Shown here in pieces: positions 45,405-53,468 of a DNA stretch of 64,000 nt. Source of the DNA: Dankookia rubra (GTDB lineage: Bacteria > Pseudomonadota > Alphaproteobacteria > Acetobacterales > Acetobacteraceae); NCBI RefSeq assembly GCF_004355005.1, contig NZ_SMSJ01000004.1, forward strand, positions 62,001 through 126,000, given 5' to 3'. Position 1 is the first letter of the stretch. The number at the start of each line of letters is the position of its first letter. The notes below the pieces were generated by a model that was not told the origin of the DNA, searched no databases, and was given only the letters and a program-made list of their open reading frames with translations. The position numbers were made by a program, and so were the translations under genes.

Positions 45405-47030
45405 ATGAGCGACGGCGTGCCGCTGAGCGCGGATTATGTTGTGGTGGGCGCCGGCTCGGCCGGCTGCGCCGTCGCGGCGCGGCTCTCGGAGGACCCATCC
45501 GTCCGCGTCGTGCTGCTCGAGGCCGGGTCGCGCGACCGGAGCCCCTGGCTGCACGTCCCGATCGGCTATGCCAAGACCATGTATCACCCGACCCTGTCCT
45601 GGAACCTGGTGACGGAACCGGAGCCGGAGCTGGAAGGCCGCCGCGTCCCCTGGCCGCGCGGCCGCACCCTCGGCGGTTCCTCGGCGATCAACGGGCTGCT
45701 CTATGTCCGCGGCCAGCACGCCGACTACGACCATTGGCGCCAGCTCGGCTGCACCGGCTGGTCTTTTGAGGACGTATTGCCCTACTTCAAGCGGTCCGAG
45801 GACCAGGAGCGCGGCGCCTCCGACCTGCATGGCAAGGGCGGGCCGCTCGCCGTCTCCGACCTGCGCGACCGCAACCCTCTGGCGCTCGCCTTCATCGACG
45901 CCGCGGCCGAGCTCGGCTTCCCGCGCAACGACGACTTCAACGGGGCCGACCAGGAAGGCGCCGGCTTCTTCCAGGTGACGGCGCGCAACGGCTGGCGCTG
46001 CTCCTCCGCCTCCGCCTACCTGAAGCCGGCGCGCAGCCGGCCGAACCTCATCGTCGTCACCGACGCGCATAGCAACGGCCTGGTGATGGAAGGTCGCCGC
46101 GCCGCCGGCGTCTCCTTCACCCGGCATGGTGCGACGCTGACCATCAAGGCGGAACGCGAGGTGATCCTCTCGGCCGGTGCCATCGCCTCCCCGCATCTGC
46201 TGCTGTTGTCCGGAATCGGGCCGGCCGAGCACCTGCAGGATATCGGCGTACCTGTGGTGCACGATCTGGCGCAGGTCGGGCGCAACCTGCAGGACCATTT
46301 CCAGGCCCGGCTGGCCTTCCGGGTGAAGGGGCCGGGCAGCCTCAACGAGCGCGTCGCCAGCCTCTTCGGCAAGGCGATGATGGGCGCCGAATTCGCGCTC
46401 CGCCGCACCGGCCCGCTGACCGTCAGCGCCGGCACCGCGGGCCTCTTTGCCCGCGTGCTGCCGGGCAGCGGGACGCCTGACGTGCAGTACCACTTCCTGC
46501 CCTTCAGCACCTCGAAAACCATGCTGGAGTTGCATGACTTCCCTGGCATGACCATCAGCGCCTGCCAGCTCCGTCCGGAAAGCCGCGGCACCATCACGCT
46601 CGCCAGCCGCGACCCGATGCAGAAGGCGCTGATCCACGCCAACTACCTGGCGACCGAGACCGACCGGCGCTGCATGGTGGAGGGTATCAAGCTCGGCCGC
46701 CGCCTGGCCCAGGCCCGCGCCTTCGCCGGCATCGTCGAGGAGGAAATCGTACCCGGCGCGGCCGCCGCGAGCGACGACGACATCCTCGGCTTCATCCGCC
46801 GCACCGGCAACACGATCTACCACCCGAGCGGCACCTGCCGCATGGGTGGCGACCCGGCCAGCGTGGTAGACCCGGAGCTGCGGGTGCGGGGGATCGAGGG
46901 ACTGCGGGTCGCCGATGCCTCGATCATGCCGACCGTGGTCTCCGGCAACACCAACGCGCCCAGCATCATGATCGGCGAGAAATGCGCCGACATGATCAAG
47001 GCCGCGGCAAAAGTCAGGCTGGCGGCCTGA
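45405..47030 (+). CDS. GMC-family oxidoreductase (choline dehydrogenase-like)
   Basis: The 541-residue FAD alcohol dehydrogenase has the dinucleotide motif VVGAGSAGC near residues 12-20, GMC signature 1 (GRTLGGSSAINGLLYVRG near 86-103), and signature 2 around GAIASPHLLLLSGIGP near 259-274. The catalytic His is in YHPSGTCRMG near the C-terminus, with the second conserved residue in NTNAPSIMIGEK. Substrates in this family include choline, alkanols and polyethylene glycol; none can be chosen here. An imperfect hairpin lies between this gene and the convergent hydratase gene (about 47041-47075). Confidence 0.9.
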   Translation: MSDGVPLSADYVVVGAGSAGCAVAARLSEDPSVRVVLLEAGSRDRSPWLHVPIGYAKTMYHPTLSWNLVTEPEPELEGRRVPWPRGRTLGGSSAINGLLYVRGQHADYDHWRQLGCTGWSFEDVLPYFKRSEDQERGASDLHGKGGPLAVSDLRDRNPLALAFIDAAAELGFPRNDDFNGADQEGAGFFQVTARNGWRCSSASAYLKPARSRPNLIVVTDAHSNGLVMEGRRAAGVSFTRHGATLTIKAEREVILSAGAIASPHLLLLSGIGPAEHLQDIGVPVVHDLAQVGRNLQDHFQARLAFRVKGPGSLNERVASLFGKAMMGAEFALRRTGPLTVSAGTAGLFARVLPGSGTPDVQYHFLPFSTSKTMLELHDFPGMTISACQLRPESRGTITLASRDPMQKALIHANYLATETDRRCMVEGIKLGRRLAQARAFAGIVEEEIVPGAAAASDDDILGFIRRTGNTIYHPSGTCRMGGDPASVVDPELRVRGIEGLRVADASIMPTVVSGNTNAPSIMIGEKCADMIKAAAKVRLAA

Positions 47031-47091
47031 TCCGGCCCGCGATCGTCCCGCGTGGCGACACGCAGGACGTGGATCGCCGGCCCGACGGAGC

Positions 47092-47832
47092 CTAGCCCTT
47101 GAAACCGGCCATCGCCGATCTCCACTCGGCGGCAGCCAGGCTTTCCTCGATCGCCAGCAGCTCCGTCGCCAGCGCACCGCGCGGGTCGCGCTCCACGCCC
47201 TCGTCGATGCATCGCTTGGCCAGGCGCAGTGCGGCAGGGGGCGCCTTGGCGATGGTGGCGGCGATCTCCTCGACCGCAGCCTCCAGCGCCTCGGCCGGCA
47301 CCAGCCGCGTCACCAGCCCGTGCGCCTGCGCCTCCTCCGCCGACAGCGCCCGCCCGGTCAGCATCATGTCCTTCGCCAGTCGCTTGCCGAGCACCCGCGG
47401 CAGCCGCTGCGTCGCGCCCACCGTGCCCCAGAGTGCCTCAGGCGTGCGGAAGCTGGCCGCCGTCGTCGCCACGACGAAATCGCAGGCGGCGACGATCTCG
47501 CAGCCCGATCCGACGGCCAACCCTTCCACCACGGCGACGACCGGCATGGGCAGCGCCTCGATCGCCGCATAGGCCGCGAAGCCCTTCAACCGCCGTGCCC
47601 GTACCTGGTCGTCGCTCATCCCCTGGCGCTCCTTCAGGTCGGCGCCGGCACAGAAGATCGGGCCGGCGGCGCGGATCAGCACCAGCCGCGCCGCCTCCGC
47701 CGCCACGCGCCGGCAGGCCGCGGCCAGCGCCTCTGCCATCGCCAGGTTGAAGGCATTGCGCGCCGCCGGCCGGTTCAGCCGCAGCGTCACCACGCCGCGC
47801 GCGTCCACTGCATGGTTCACCGTATCGTTCAT
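47092..47832 (-). CDS. Enoyl-CoA hydratase/isomerase family protein A
   Basis: This 246-residue crotonase-fold protein has LNRPAARNAFNLAM near residues 19-32, FCAGADLKER near 60-69 and GLAVGSGCEIVAACDF near 103-118 (oxyanion-hole glycines). The two catalytic Glu positions of true hydratases are not both obvious, so isomerase or hydrolase activity is possible. Its ATG overlaps the stop of protein B by 4 bases (ATGA), so the two crotonase genes are coupled. Confidence 0.88.
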   Translation of the reverse strand: MNDTVNHAVDARGVVTLRLNRPAARNAFNLAMAEALAAACRRVAAEAARLVLIRAAGPIFCAGADLKERQGMSDDQVRARRLKGFAAYAAIEALPMPVVAVVEGLAVGSGCEIVAACDFVVATTAASFRTPEALWGTVGATQRLPRVLGKRLAKDMMLTGRALSAEEAQAHGLVTRLVPAEALEAAVEEIAATIAKAPPAALRLAKRCIDEGVERDPRGALATELLAIEESLAAAEWRSAMAGFKG

Positions 47833-48485
47833 CGCCGGATTCCCGCCGCATCGATCATCCTTTTGATGCCGCGCAGGTTCTCCGGCCCGTACTGCGCCGC
47901 AGCCAGGGCCAGCGCGCATGCCTCCTCCAGCAGCGCGTCCCGCGGCACCACGCGGTTGACCAGCCGCAACGCGCGCGCCTCCGCCGCATCCAGCGTGCGG
48001 CCAGTGGCCAGCATCTCGAAAGCGTCCTTGGGGCCGAGATGCCGCAGCAGTTGCGGCGCGACGAGCCGCGGCCAGATGCCGTGCCGCGCCTCCGGCCAGG
48101 TGAACAGCGCATCCTCCGCCGCCACGACCATGTCGCAGCCGAGCATCAGCGAAGCGCCCATCCCGACCACGCGGCCATGCACCGCCGCGACCACGGGCCG
48201 GGCCATGGCGCCCGGCGCGGCCAGCACCGCATCGGCCAGTGCCGCCCGCGCCTGCCAAGCTGCCGGGGCGTCGGTCAGCAGACGCCGTTCGTCGAGATCG
48301 CCCCCGGCGCAGAAGCCGGTACCCTCCCCGGCCAGCACCACAGCGGATACGGCCGCGTCCGCCTCCGCCGCCCGCAGCGCCTCCACCACGGCGGCAGAGA
48401 GCGCCATGCTGAGGGCATTGCGCTTCTCCGGCCGGTTCAGCCGCAGCAACAGGACAGGGCCGCGCATCTCACTCAGCAGGATCAT
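47829..48485 (-). CDS. Enoyl-CoA hydratase/isomerase family protein B
   Basis: The protein has 218 residues with a crotonase fold, somewhat shorter than usual. Motifs are LNRPEKRNALSMAL near 16-29, FCAGGDLDERRLL near 58-70 and GRVVGMGASLMLGCD near 103-117 (oxyanion hole). It starts at ATG 48485 without a clear ribosome binding site; an in-frame ATG six codons downstream (48467) is possible. It lies 86 bases downstream of the HMG-CoA-lyase-like gene and is coupled to protein A. Confidence 0.85.
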   Translation of the reverse strand: MILLSEMRGPVLLLRLNRPEKRNALSMALSAAVVEALRAAEADAAVSAVVLAGEGTGFCAGGDLDERRLLTDAPAAWQARAALADAVLAAPGAMARPVVAAVHGRVVGMGASLMLGCDMVVAAEDALFTWPEARHGIWPRLVAPQLLRHLGPKDAFEMLATGRTLDAAEARALRLVNRVVPRDALLEEACALALAAAQYGPENLRGIKRMIDAAGIRR

Positions 48486-48536
48486 GGCGCGGACGCTAGC
48501 GGCAGGTCCCGGGCTGTCAACGCGGCAAGGGAAGCA

Positions 48537-48585
48537 AAAGCAGGGAAAACGATATTCCCCAAACCTCCCGTCTAACTCTCTGCGT
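48537..48585 (+). repeat. Divergent copy of the gene-end hairpin element, opposite orientation
   Basis: GCAGGGAAAACGATATTCCCCAA followed by ACCTCCCGTCTAACTCTCTGCG resembles the consensus hairpin plus tail read on the plus strand. Here the tail overlaps the last codons and stop of the minus-strand HMG-CoA-lyase-like gene, so orientation relative to the gene is reversed. The match is weaker than for the other copies. Confidence 0.35.
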
Positions 48586-49546
48586 CTGCCCTTGCCACCT
48601 TCGAATCCAGGCGGCGGCCGAGGAGGTGCTCCGCGGCATGGCCCGCCGCACGGAGCGCGGCCAGGTCCAGTCCGGTGACATAGCCCATCGCGTCCAACGC
48701 AGTGGCCAGGTCCTCGGTGCAGGTATTGCCGGTGAAGCCCTCGCCATAGGCGATCCGCGCCGGATGGCCGCCCGTGCCGCCCAGCGCACAATCGGCATGG
48801 GTCAGGCCCGCTTCGATCGCCGCCAGCGTATTCGCCACCCCGGTGCCGCGGCTGTCGTGGAAATGCGCGATGAAGGTCGCCGTCGGCAGCGCGCCGTGCA
48901 GCCAGCCGATCAGGTCGCGCACCCGCGGCGGCGTCGCGCTGCCGATCGTGTCGCCGATCGCGATCCGGGTCACGCCCAGCGAGGCAAAGCGCTCGGCATC
49001 CTCCAGCACACGCTCCTGCGGCGTGCGGCCGTCAAAGGGGCAGTCGAAGGCGACGCTGATCGTGCCGACCAGGGTGAAAGCGTCGCGCCCCAACGCCGCC
49101 ATCTCCGCGACATTCGCCCATTGCTCCTCGCGCGAGCGCTTCAGGTTGCGCTGCGAATGCCCCTCGCTGGCCGAGATCAGCAAGGAGATCTCCTCCGGCC
49201 CCCAGCCCGCCTCGCGCGCCGCCAGCGCCCGCTTCACCGCCTGGGGGTTCGGGCAGGTCGCCTTGAACAGCACGCCCGGCCGGCGGCGGACCCCGCGCAG
49301 CACAGCCTCGGCATCGGCAAATTGCGGTACCTGCCGCGGATGCGCGAAGCTGGTGATCTCGATGCGGCGGAAGCCGCAATCGGCGATCCGCTCGATTATC
49401 ACGATCTTCGCCTCGGGCGGCAGGATGGTGTCCTCATGCTGCAGCCCGTCGCGGGCGAAGCATTCGCACAGCACGATGCCGGGTCCCTCCGGCGCCGCGC
49501 CCGCGGTGATCTCCTCCAGCTCGGCGGCGGTCGGCAGGTCGCTCAT
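48572..49546 (-). CDS. HMG-CoA lyase-like DRE-TIM protein without the catalytic Cys
   Basis: This 324-residue TIM-barrel protein belongs to the HMG-CoA lyase/isopropylmalate synthase superfamily. The N-terminal CFARDGLQHE near residues 29-38 keeps the metal-binding R-D-G-L-Q, and FIAHFHDSRGTGVAN near 222-236 keeps the two metal His. The C-terminal signature, normally GLGGCPYAPG with the catalytic Cys, reads GGTGGHPARIAYGEGFTGN here, with His in place of Cys and a short insertion. It may therefore cleave a different acyl-CoA or work by another mechanism. It overlaps the SucD-like gene by 4 bases. Confidence 0.8.
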   Translation of the reverse strand: MSDLPTAAELEEITAGAAPEGPGIVLCECFARDGLQHEDTILPPEAKIVIIERIADCGFRRIEITSFAHPRQVPQFADAEAVLRGVRRRPGVLFKATCPNPQAVKRALAAREAGWGPEEISLLISASEGHSQRNLKRSREEQWANVAEMAALGRDAFTLVGTISVAFDCPFDGRTPQERVLEDAERFASLGVTRIAIGDTIGSATPPRVRDLIGWLHGALPTATFIAHFHDSRGTGVANTLAAIEAGLTHADCALGGTGGHPARIAYGEGFTGNTCTEDLATALDAMGYVTGLDLAALRAAGHAAEHLLGRRLDSKVARADAES

Positions 49547-50403
49547 CGATTCAGGTCCTTGAGGATGGCGATGACGGCTTCGGGGTCGCGCGCGACATGC
49601 GCGCCGCCGGCGGCCAGCGCCGCCAGCTTGGCCGCGGCGGTTTCCCGCTCGGCGCCGGCCAGCGCGCCGGCATGGCCCATGCGCTTGCCCGGCGGCGCGT
49701 GCCGGCCGACGAGCATGGCGACGACGGGCTTCGGGCAGGATGGGATCGCCTCGGCCAGCGCATATTCCTTGTCGCCGCCGATCTCGCCGCAATAGGCGAT
49801 GGCGGAGACAGCCGGATCGGCCGCGAGCGCCGCAAGCCATTCGTGCGGGTTGCGGCCGCAGACCGTGTCGCCGCCGATATGCGCGACGACCCGCTGACCA
49901 ATTCCGGCCGCGGTCAGCAGCCGCGCCATGGTCAGGGTCAGCGTGCCGCTGCGGCAAAGCACCGCGACCGAACCAGGCGTGCAGAAGGACGGCGCGATGG
50001 AGCCAAGCAGCCCCAAGCCAGGCACGCACAGTCCGAGGGTGTTCGGCCCCACCATCCAGGATCCCGCCGCCCGCGCCGCCTGCGCCGCGCGCAGCCCGTC
50101 GTGCACCGGGACGTATTCCGCCGCGACCACGATGCTCGGGATGCCAGCCGCGGCGCGCACCGCATCCAGCACGCCCTCCGGCGGCGTGTAGATCACCGCG
50201 GCATCCGCCGGCTCCGGCAACGCACGGACATCGTCGTGAAGCGGCAGGCCGTCCACCACCTCCCCGCCGCGGCCGAGCGCGATGCCGGCGACCAGGTTGG
50301 TCCCGGCTTCCCGCATCGAGGCGACCTGGGCGGCGGCGTAGCGGCCAGTCGGGTTGAACACCACGACGCGACGGGGGAAGCTGCTGAGAAAGGGTGCGCT
50401 CAT
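49543..50403 (-). CDS. Succinyl-CoA synthetase alpha-like (SucD-type) acyl-CoA ligase subunit
   Basis: The 286-residue protein has a CoA-binding Rossmann domain at the N-terminus (VVVFNPTGRYAAAQ near 11-24) and a ligase domain. The phosphorylated His lies in GKRMGHAGAL near 238-247, so the phosphoenzyme mechanism appears intact. Pairing with the SucC-like protein encoded 13 bases away on the other strand would give a complete ADP-forming acyl-CoA ligase. Its divergence from housekeeping SucD and its context suggest an accessory substrate such as malate or another dicarboxylate; this is inference. Confidence 0.85.
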   Translation of the reverse strand: MSAPFLSSFPRRVVVFNPTGRYAAAQVASMREAGTNLVAGIALGRGGEVVDGLPLHDDVRALPEPADAAVIYTPPEGVLDAVRAAAGIPSIVVAAEYVPVHDGLRAAQAARAAGSWMVGPNTLGLCVPGLGLLGSIAPSFCTPGSVAVLCRSGTLTLTMARLLTAAGIGQRVVAHIGGDTVCGRNPHEWLAALAADPAVSAIAYCGEIGGDKEYALAEAIPSCPKPVVAMLVGRHAPPGKRMGHAGALAGAERETAAAKLAALAAGGAHVARDPEAVIAILKDLNR

Positions 50404-50416
50404 CACGGAGGGAACG

Positions 50417-51544
50417 GTGCGTCTCGCAGAGCATGATGGCAAGAGACTGCTGCACCAACACGGCGTGGCAATACCCCGCGGCACGCTGCTGCATGCTGCG
50501 CCTGCGAAGGATGCGCAGGGCATCTTCAAGGCGCAGGTGCTGGAGGGTGGCCGCGGCAAGCGCGGCTTGGTGCGCCGCAGCATGACGGGGGAGGCACCGC
50601 CGATCGCCGCCGCGATCCGTGCCGCACTCGGCGACGAGACCGCGCCATTGCTGCTCGAGGAAGCGGTGCCGATGGCACGGGAGATCTACCTGGCGCTCCG
50701 CATCGACGGCACGGCGCAATGCATCGAGCTGCTCTGCGCGCCGGAGGGCGGCGTCGAGGTCGAGCATGCGGCGTCCCTGCTGCGTTGCGGCATCGAACCT
50801 GAGGCGCCCGGCGTCCTGGAGACCGCCTATGCCGCGCTGCGCGCCGGCTTCGCACCCGACCTCGCGGCGCGGTTGGCGCGGCTGGCGCTGCGCCTCGCCC
50901 GCATCCTGCGCGACGAGGATCTCGACCTCCTGGAGATCAACCCGCTCGGCCTGCTGCCGGACGGACGGCTGGTCGCCTGCGACGCCAAGCTCGTACGCGA
51001 CGACTCCGCGGTGTTCCGCCATGCGGCGCCCGCCCTGTCCGCAGCGCTCGAAGATGCGGCGCTGACGCCGCTGGAACGCCGTGCCCGCGACCAGGGCTTC
51101 CAGCTGGTGGAGCTGGAGGGCGGCACCGTGGCGATGATCACCGCCGGCGCCGGCCTCGGCATGCTGATGCTCGACCTGTTGGCGGATGCCGGGTGCCCCG
51201 CCGCCTGCTTCATGGACAATGCCAATGGCGGCCCGGCCGAGACCATGCCGGATCGCCTTGCCGCCGCCTTCGAGATCGCCGCGCGGCCGGAGGTGAAGGC
51301 GATCATGTTCTTCACCACGCTGGCCTCGCGCGGCCTGAAGGCCCGGGTCGATGCGCTGGCCGCCGCGCTGCGCGCCAACCCGCCGACCAAGCCCTTTCTC
51401 GCCGGCATCGCCGCTGGCCACGCGGCGCTGCGCGGCTATCCGCTGGACCAGGCCCGTGCCGACCTCGCCGCCGTCGGCGTCGCCGCGCTGCACGACAACC
51501 CGCACGACCTGGTGCGGGCAGTGGCGGCAGCGGTGCGCGGTTGA
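50417..51544 (+). CDS. Succinyl-CoA synthetase beta-like (SucC-type, ATP-grasp) subunit
   Basis: The 375-residue protein has an N-terminal ATP-grasp domain: QVLEGGRGKRGLV near 41-53 for nucleotide binding and LLEINPLGLL near 173-182 for the metal-binding site. The C-terminal ligase domain has AGAGLGMLMLDLL near 241-253. The start is GTG at 50417, with GGAGGGAACG directly upstream. It is divergent from the alpha-like gene with only 13 bases between start codons, instead of the usual sucC-sucD order. Confidence 0.85.
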   Translation: MRLAEHDGKRLLHQHGVAIPRGTLLHAAPAKDAQGIFKAQVLEGGRGKRGLVRRSMTGEAPPIAAAIRAALGDETAPLLLEEAVPMAREIYLALRIDGTAQCIELLCAPEGGVEVEHAASLLRCGIEPEAPGVLETAYAALRAGFAPDLAARLARLALRLARILRDEDLDLLEINPLGLLPDGRLVACDAKLVRDDSAVFRHAAPALSAALEDAALTPLERRARDQGFQLVELEGGTVAMITAGAGLGMLMLDLLADAGCPAACFMDNANGGPAETMPDRLAAAFEIAARPEVKAIMFFTTLASRGLKARVDALAAALRANPPTKPFLAGIAAGHAALRGYPLDQARADLAAVGVAALHDNPHDLVRAVAAAVRG

Positions 51545-51545
51545 G

Positions 51546-52505
51546 CTATTCCGGCTCGATCCCCGCCATGCGCATGATGCGGCCGTATTTTACCCGCTCG
51601 CTGCGACCATAGGCGATGGCGGTGTCCAGATCCATCGCCACCGGGTCCATGCTCATCTCCCGCAGCCGTCGGCTGATCTCCGGCTCCTGCACCGCCAGGG
51701 TGACCTGCCGGTTGACCTCGCGCTGGATGGCCGGCGCGACCGCGCTGCGGATGCCCATGCCGATATAGCCGTTGGTCTCGAAGCCGTCGTACAGCTCGCG
51801 CATCGCCGGCAGGTCGGGGAAGCGGGCGGAGCGTGTCGGGCCGGTCACCGCCAGAGCGCGGAACTTGCCGGAGTTCAGATGCGCATCGGCTGCCACCATG
51901 TCGATGAAGCAGAACTGCACCTGCCCGGCCATCAGGTCGGTGATCGCGTTGCCGACGATCTTGTAGGAGACCTCCTCGAATTCCAGCTTCGCCACCCGCT
52001 TCAGCAGCGCCGCGGGAATGCGGGAGGAACCGTTGAACCAGGCCGAGTTCAGCTTGCCCGGCTGCGCCTGGATGGCGGCGAAAAGCTCTTCCGCCGTCTT
52101 CCACGGGCTGTCCGCCGCCACCATCAGGTAGCTCGAGGTCAGGCCGAAGACGCCGACCAGCGCGAAGTCGCGTTCCGCATCATAGCCCGGGTTGCGCATC
52201 AGATACGGATTGACCGAGAAAGTCGTCGTCGCGCCGAGCAGCAGCGTATGGCCATCCGCCGGAGCCTGCAGCACCGCAAGCGTGCCGACCACGCCATTGC
52301 CGCCGGCGATGTTCTCGACGACGAAACCCTGCCCCGTGGCCGCCTGCATCTGCCGCCCGACCAGCCGGGCGCAGATGTCGCTGGACCCGCCGGCAGCGAA
52401 GGGCACGACGATGCGCACTGGCCGCAGCGGCCAAGCCGCCGCCCTCGCCGGCCCGCCGAGCGCCGCAGCGCCACCGAGCGCCAGGATCCCGCGCCGTCCG
52501 ATCAT
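51546..52505 (-). CDS. Tripartite-tricarboxylate-type (Bug) substrate-binding protein 2
   Basis: This 319-residue periplasmic receptor has a Tat-like signal (GRRGILALGGAAALGGPARA). Bug motifs are VRIVVPFAAGGSSDICAR near 30-47 and VVENIAGGNGVVGT near 61-74. It probably binds a carboxylate, with Asp/Ser residues of the ligand loop in place. It is convergent with the SucC-like gene (1 base apart) and its start overlaps the MmcQ-like gene by 4 bases. No membrane permease genes are nearby. Confidence 0.88.
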   Translation of the reverse strand: MIGRRGILALGGAAALGGPARAAAWPLRPVRIVVPFAAGGSSDICARLVGRQMQAATGQGFVVENIAGGNGVVGTLAVLQAPADGHTLLLGATTTFSVNPYLMRNPGYDAERDFALVGVFGLTSSYLMVAADSPWKTAEELFAAIQAQPGKLNSAWFNGSSRIPAALLKRVAKLEFEEVSYKIVGNAITDLMAGQVQFCFIDMVAADAHLNSGKFRALAVTGPTRSARFPDLPAMRELYDGFETNGYIGMGIRSAVAPAIQREVNRQVTLAVQEPEISRRLREMSMDPVAMDLDTAIAYGRSERVKYGRIMRMAGIEPE

Positions 52506-52879
52506 GCCGTCTCCTCCGAGTCTTTTCTTGGTTCATCAGCCTGCACCACCAGCCGCTTCGGCGCTACCAGGCGGTAGCTGCGGCGGACCAGTTCCGTCAC
52601 CTCCGCCCAGTCCGGCAACAGGTGCAGCCGCATGCCGACCCAGCCCTTGGGACCGAGATAGGGCGGAGCGAAGAAGCGGTCGGCATCGGCTCCGACCAGC
52701 ACCTGCTGCGCGCCGGGCGGCGCCTTGCACCAGACCGCAATGTCCCCTCCCGCGCCCGGCGCCATGGCGAAGATCTTCCCGCGCACCCGGAAGGTCGGCA
52801 AGTCCCAGGTCTCGCGCTCCTCCGTTTCCGGCAGGGCGAGGCAGAGCGCGCGCAGCCTGGCCATCGGCCCCGCCGCCAT
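52502..52879 (-). CDS. MmcQ/YjbR-family protein
   Basis: The 125-residue protein belongs to the MmcQ/YjbR group: a small double-wing, CyaY-like fold thought to bind DNA. Visible family elements are ALPETEERETWDLPTFRVRGKIFA near residues 15-38 and GPKGWVGMRL near 76-85. It overlaps the Bug receptor 2 gene by 4 bases and follows the acetyltransferase gene by 5 bases. The function is unknown. Confidence 0.8.
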   Translation of the reverse strand: MAAGPMARLRALCLALPETEERETWDLPTFRVRGKIFAMAPGAGGDIAVWCKAPPGAQQVLVGADADRFFAPPYLGPKGWVGMRLHLLPDWAEVTELVRRSYRLVAPKRLVVQADEPRKDSEETA

Positions 52880-52884
52880 CCGGC

Positions 52885-53406
52885 TCAGACCCCGCGCAGG
52901 TCGAGCGCCATCAGCACCTCGTCCACATATTGCCCGGGGCCGAGCTTCAACCCGCGCGGGTCCGTGCCATAGGCGCGGAAGCCCAGGGCGACATAGAGCG
53001 CATGCGCCGCCACTGCCTCGGCGCTGACCGTCAGCCGCAGCGTCTCGAGTCCCGCGTCCCGGGCGACGGCGATCGTCCGTTCCAGCAGCAGGCGGCCGAG
53101 ACCCTGGCTGCGCGCCACGCGGCGCACATAGACGCCCCAGACCTGGCCCTTATGTGCCAGCTTCCGCCGGGGCTCGGCATGCAGGCCGGCCATGGCCTGG
53201 GGTGCCGCCTCGCCCGGCAGCCAGGCGCCGAGGATCGCGTCCGGCGGGTCCTGCGGCATCCCGGCGGCGAAGCAAGCGACGTCACGCGACGCCTCCTCCT
53301 CGAAGGTCGCGCCGAAGGCGTCCGGGTGCAGCCGCAGCGCCTCAAGCCGGATCTCGCGGAAGGCGGCGGCCTCGGCCAGGGTGAAGGCACGGATGATGGG
53401 CGACAT
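52885..53406 (-). CDS. GNAT-family N-acetyltransferase
   Basis: The 173-residue protein has the GNAT acetyl-CoA motif VWGVYVRRVARSQGLGRLLL near 95-114 (R/Q-x-x-G-x-G) and a late FRAYGTDPRGLKLG segment near 148-161. The N-terminal half (AAAFREIRLEALRLHPDAFG) matches acetyltransferases of the RimI-like superfamily that modify small amines or proteins. CGAGG precedes the ATG at 53406. The substrate is unknown. Confidence 0.85.
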   Translation of the reverse strand: MSPIIRAFTLAEAAAFREIRLEALRLHPDAFGATFEEEASRDVACFAAGMPQDPPDAILGAWLPGEAAPQAMAGLHAEPRRKLAHKGQVWGVYVRRVARSQGLGRLLLERTIAVARDAGLETLRLTVSAEAVAAHALYVALGFRAYGTDPRGLKLGPGQYVDEVLMALDLRGV

Positions 53407-53468
53407 GCGGAGCCTCGACAGGGCGCTTGCGACCGGCATCATGCGCCGGCCCGCAGGTGCAAGAAACC

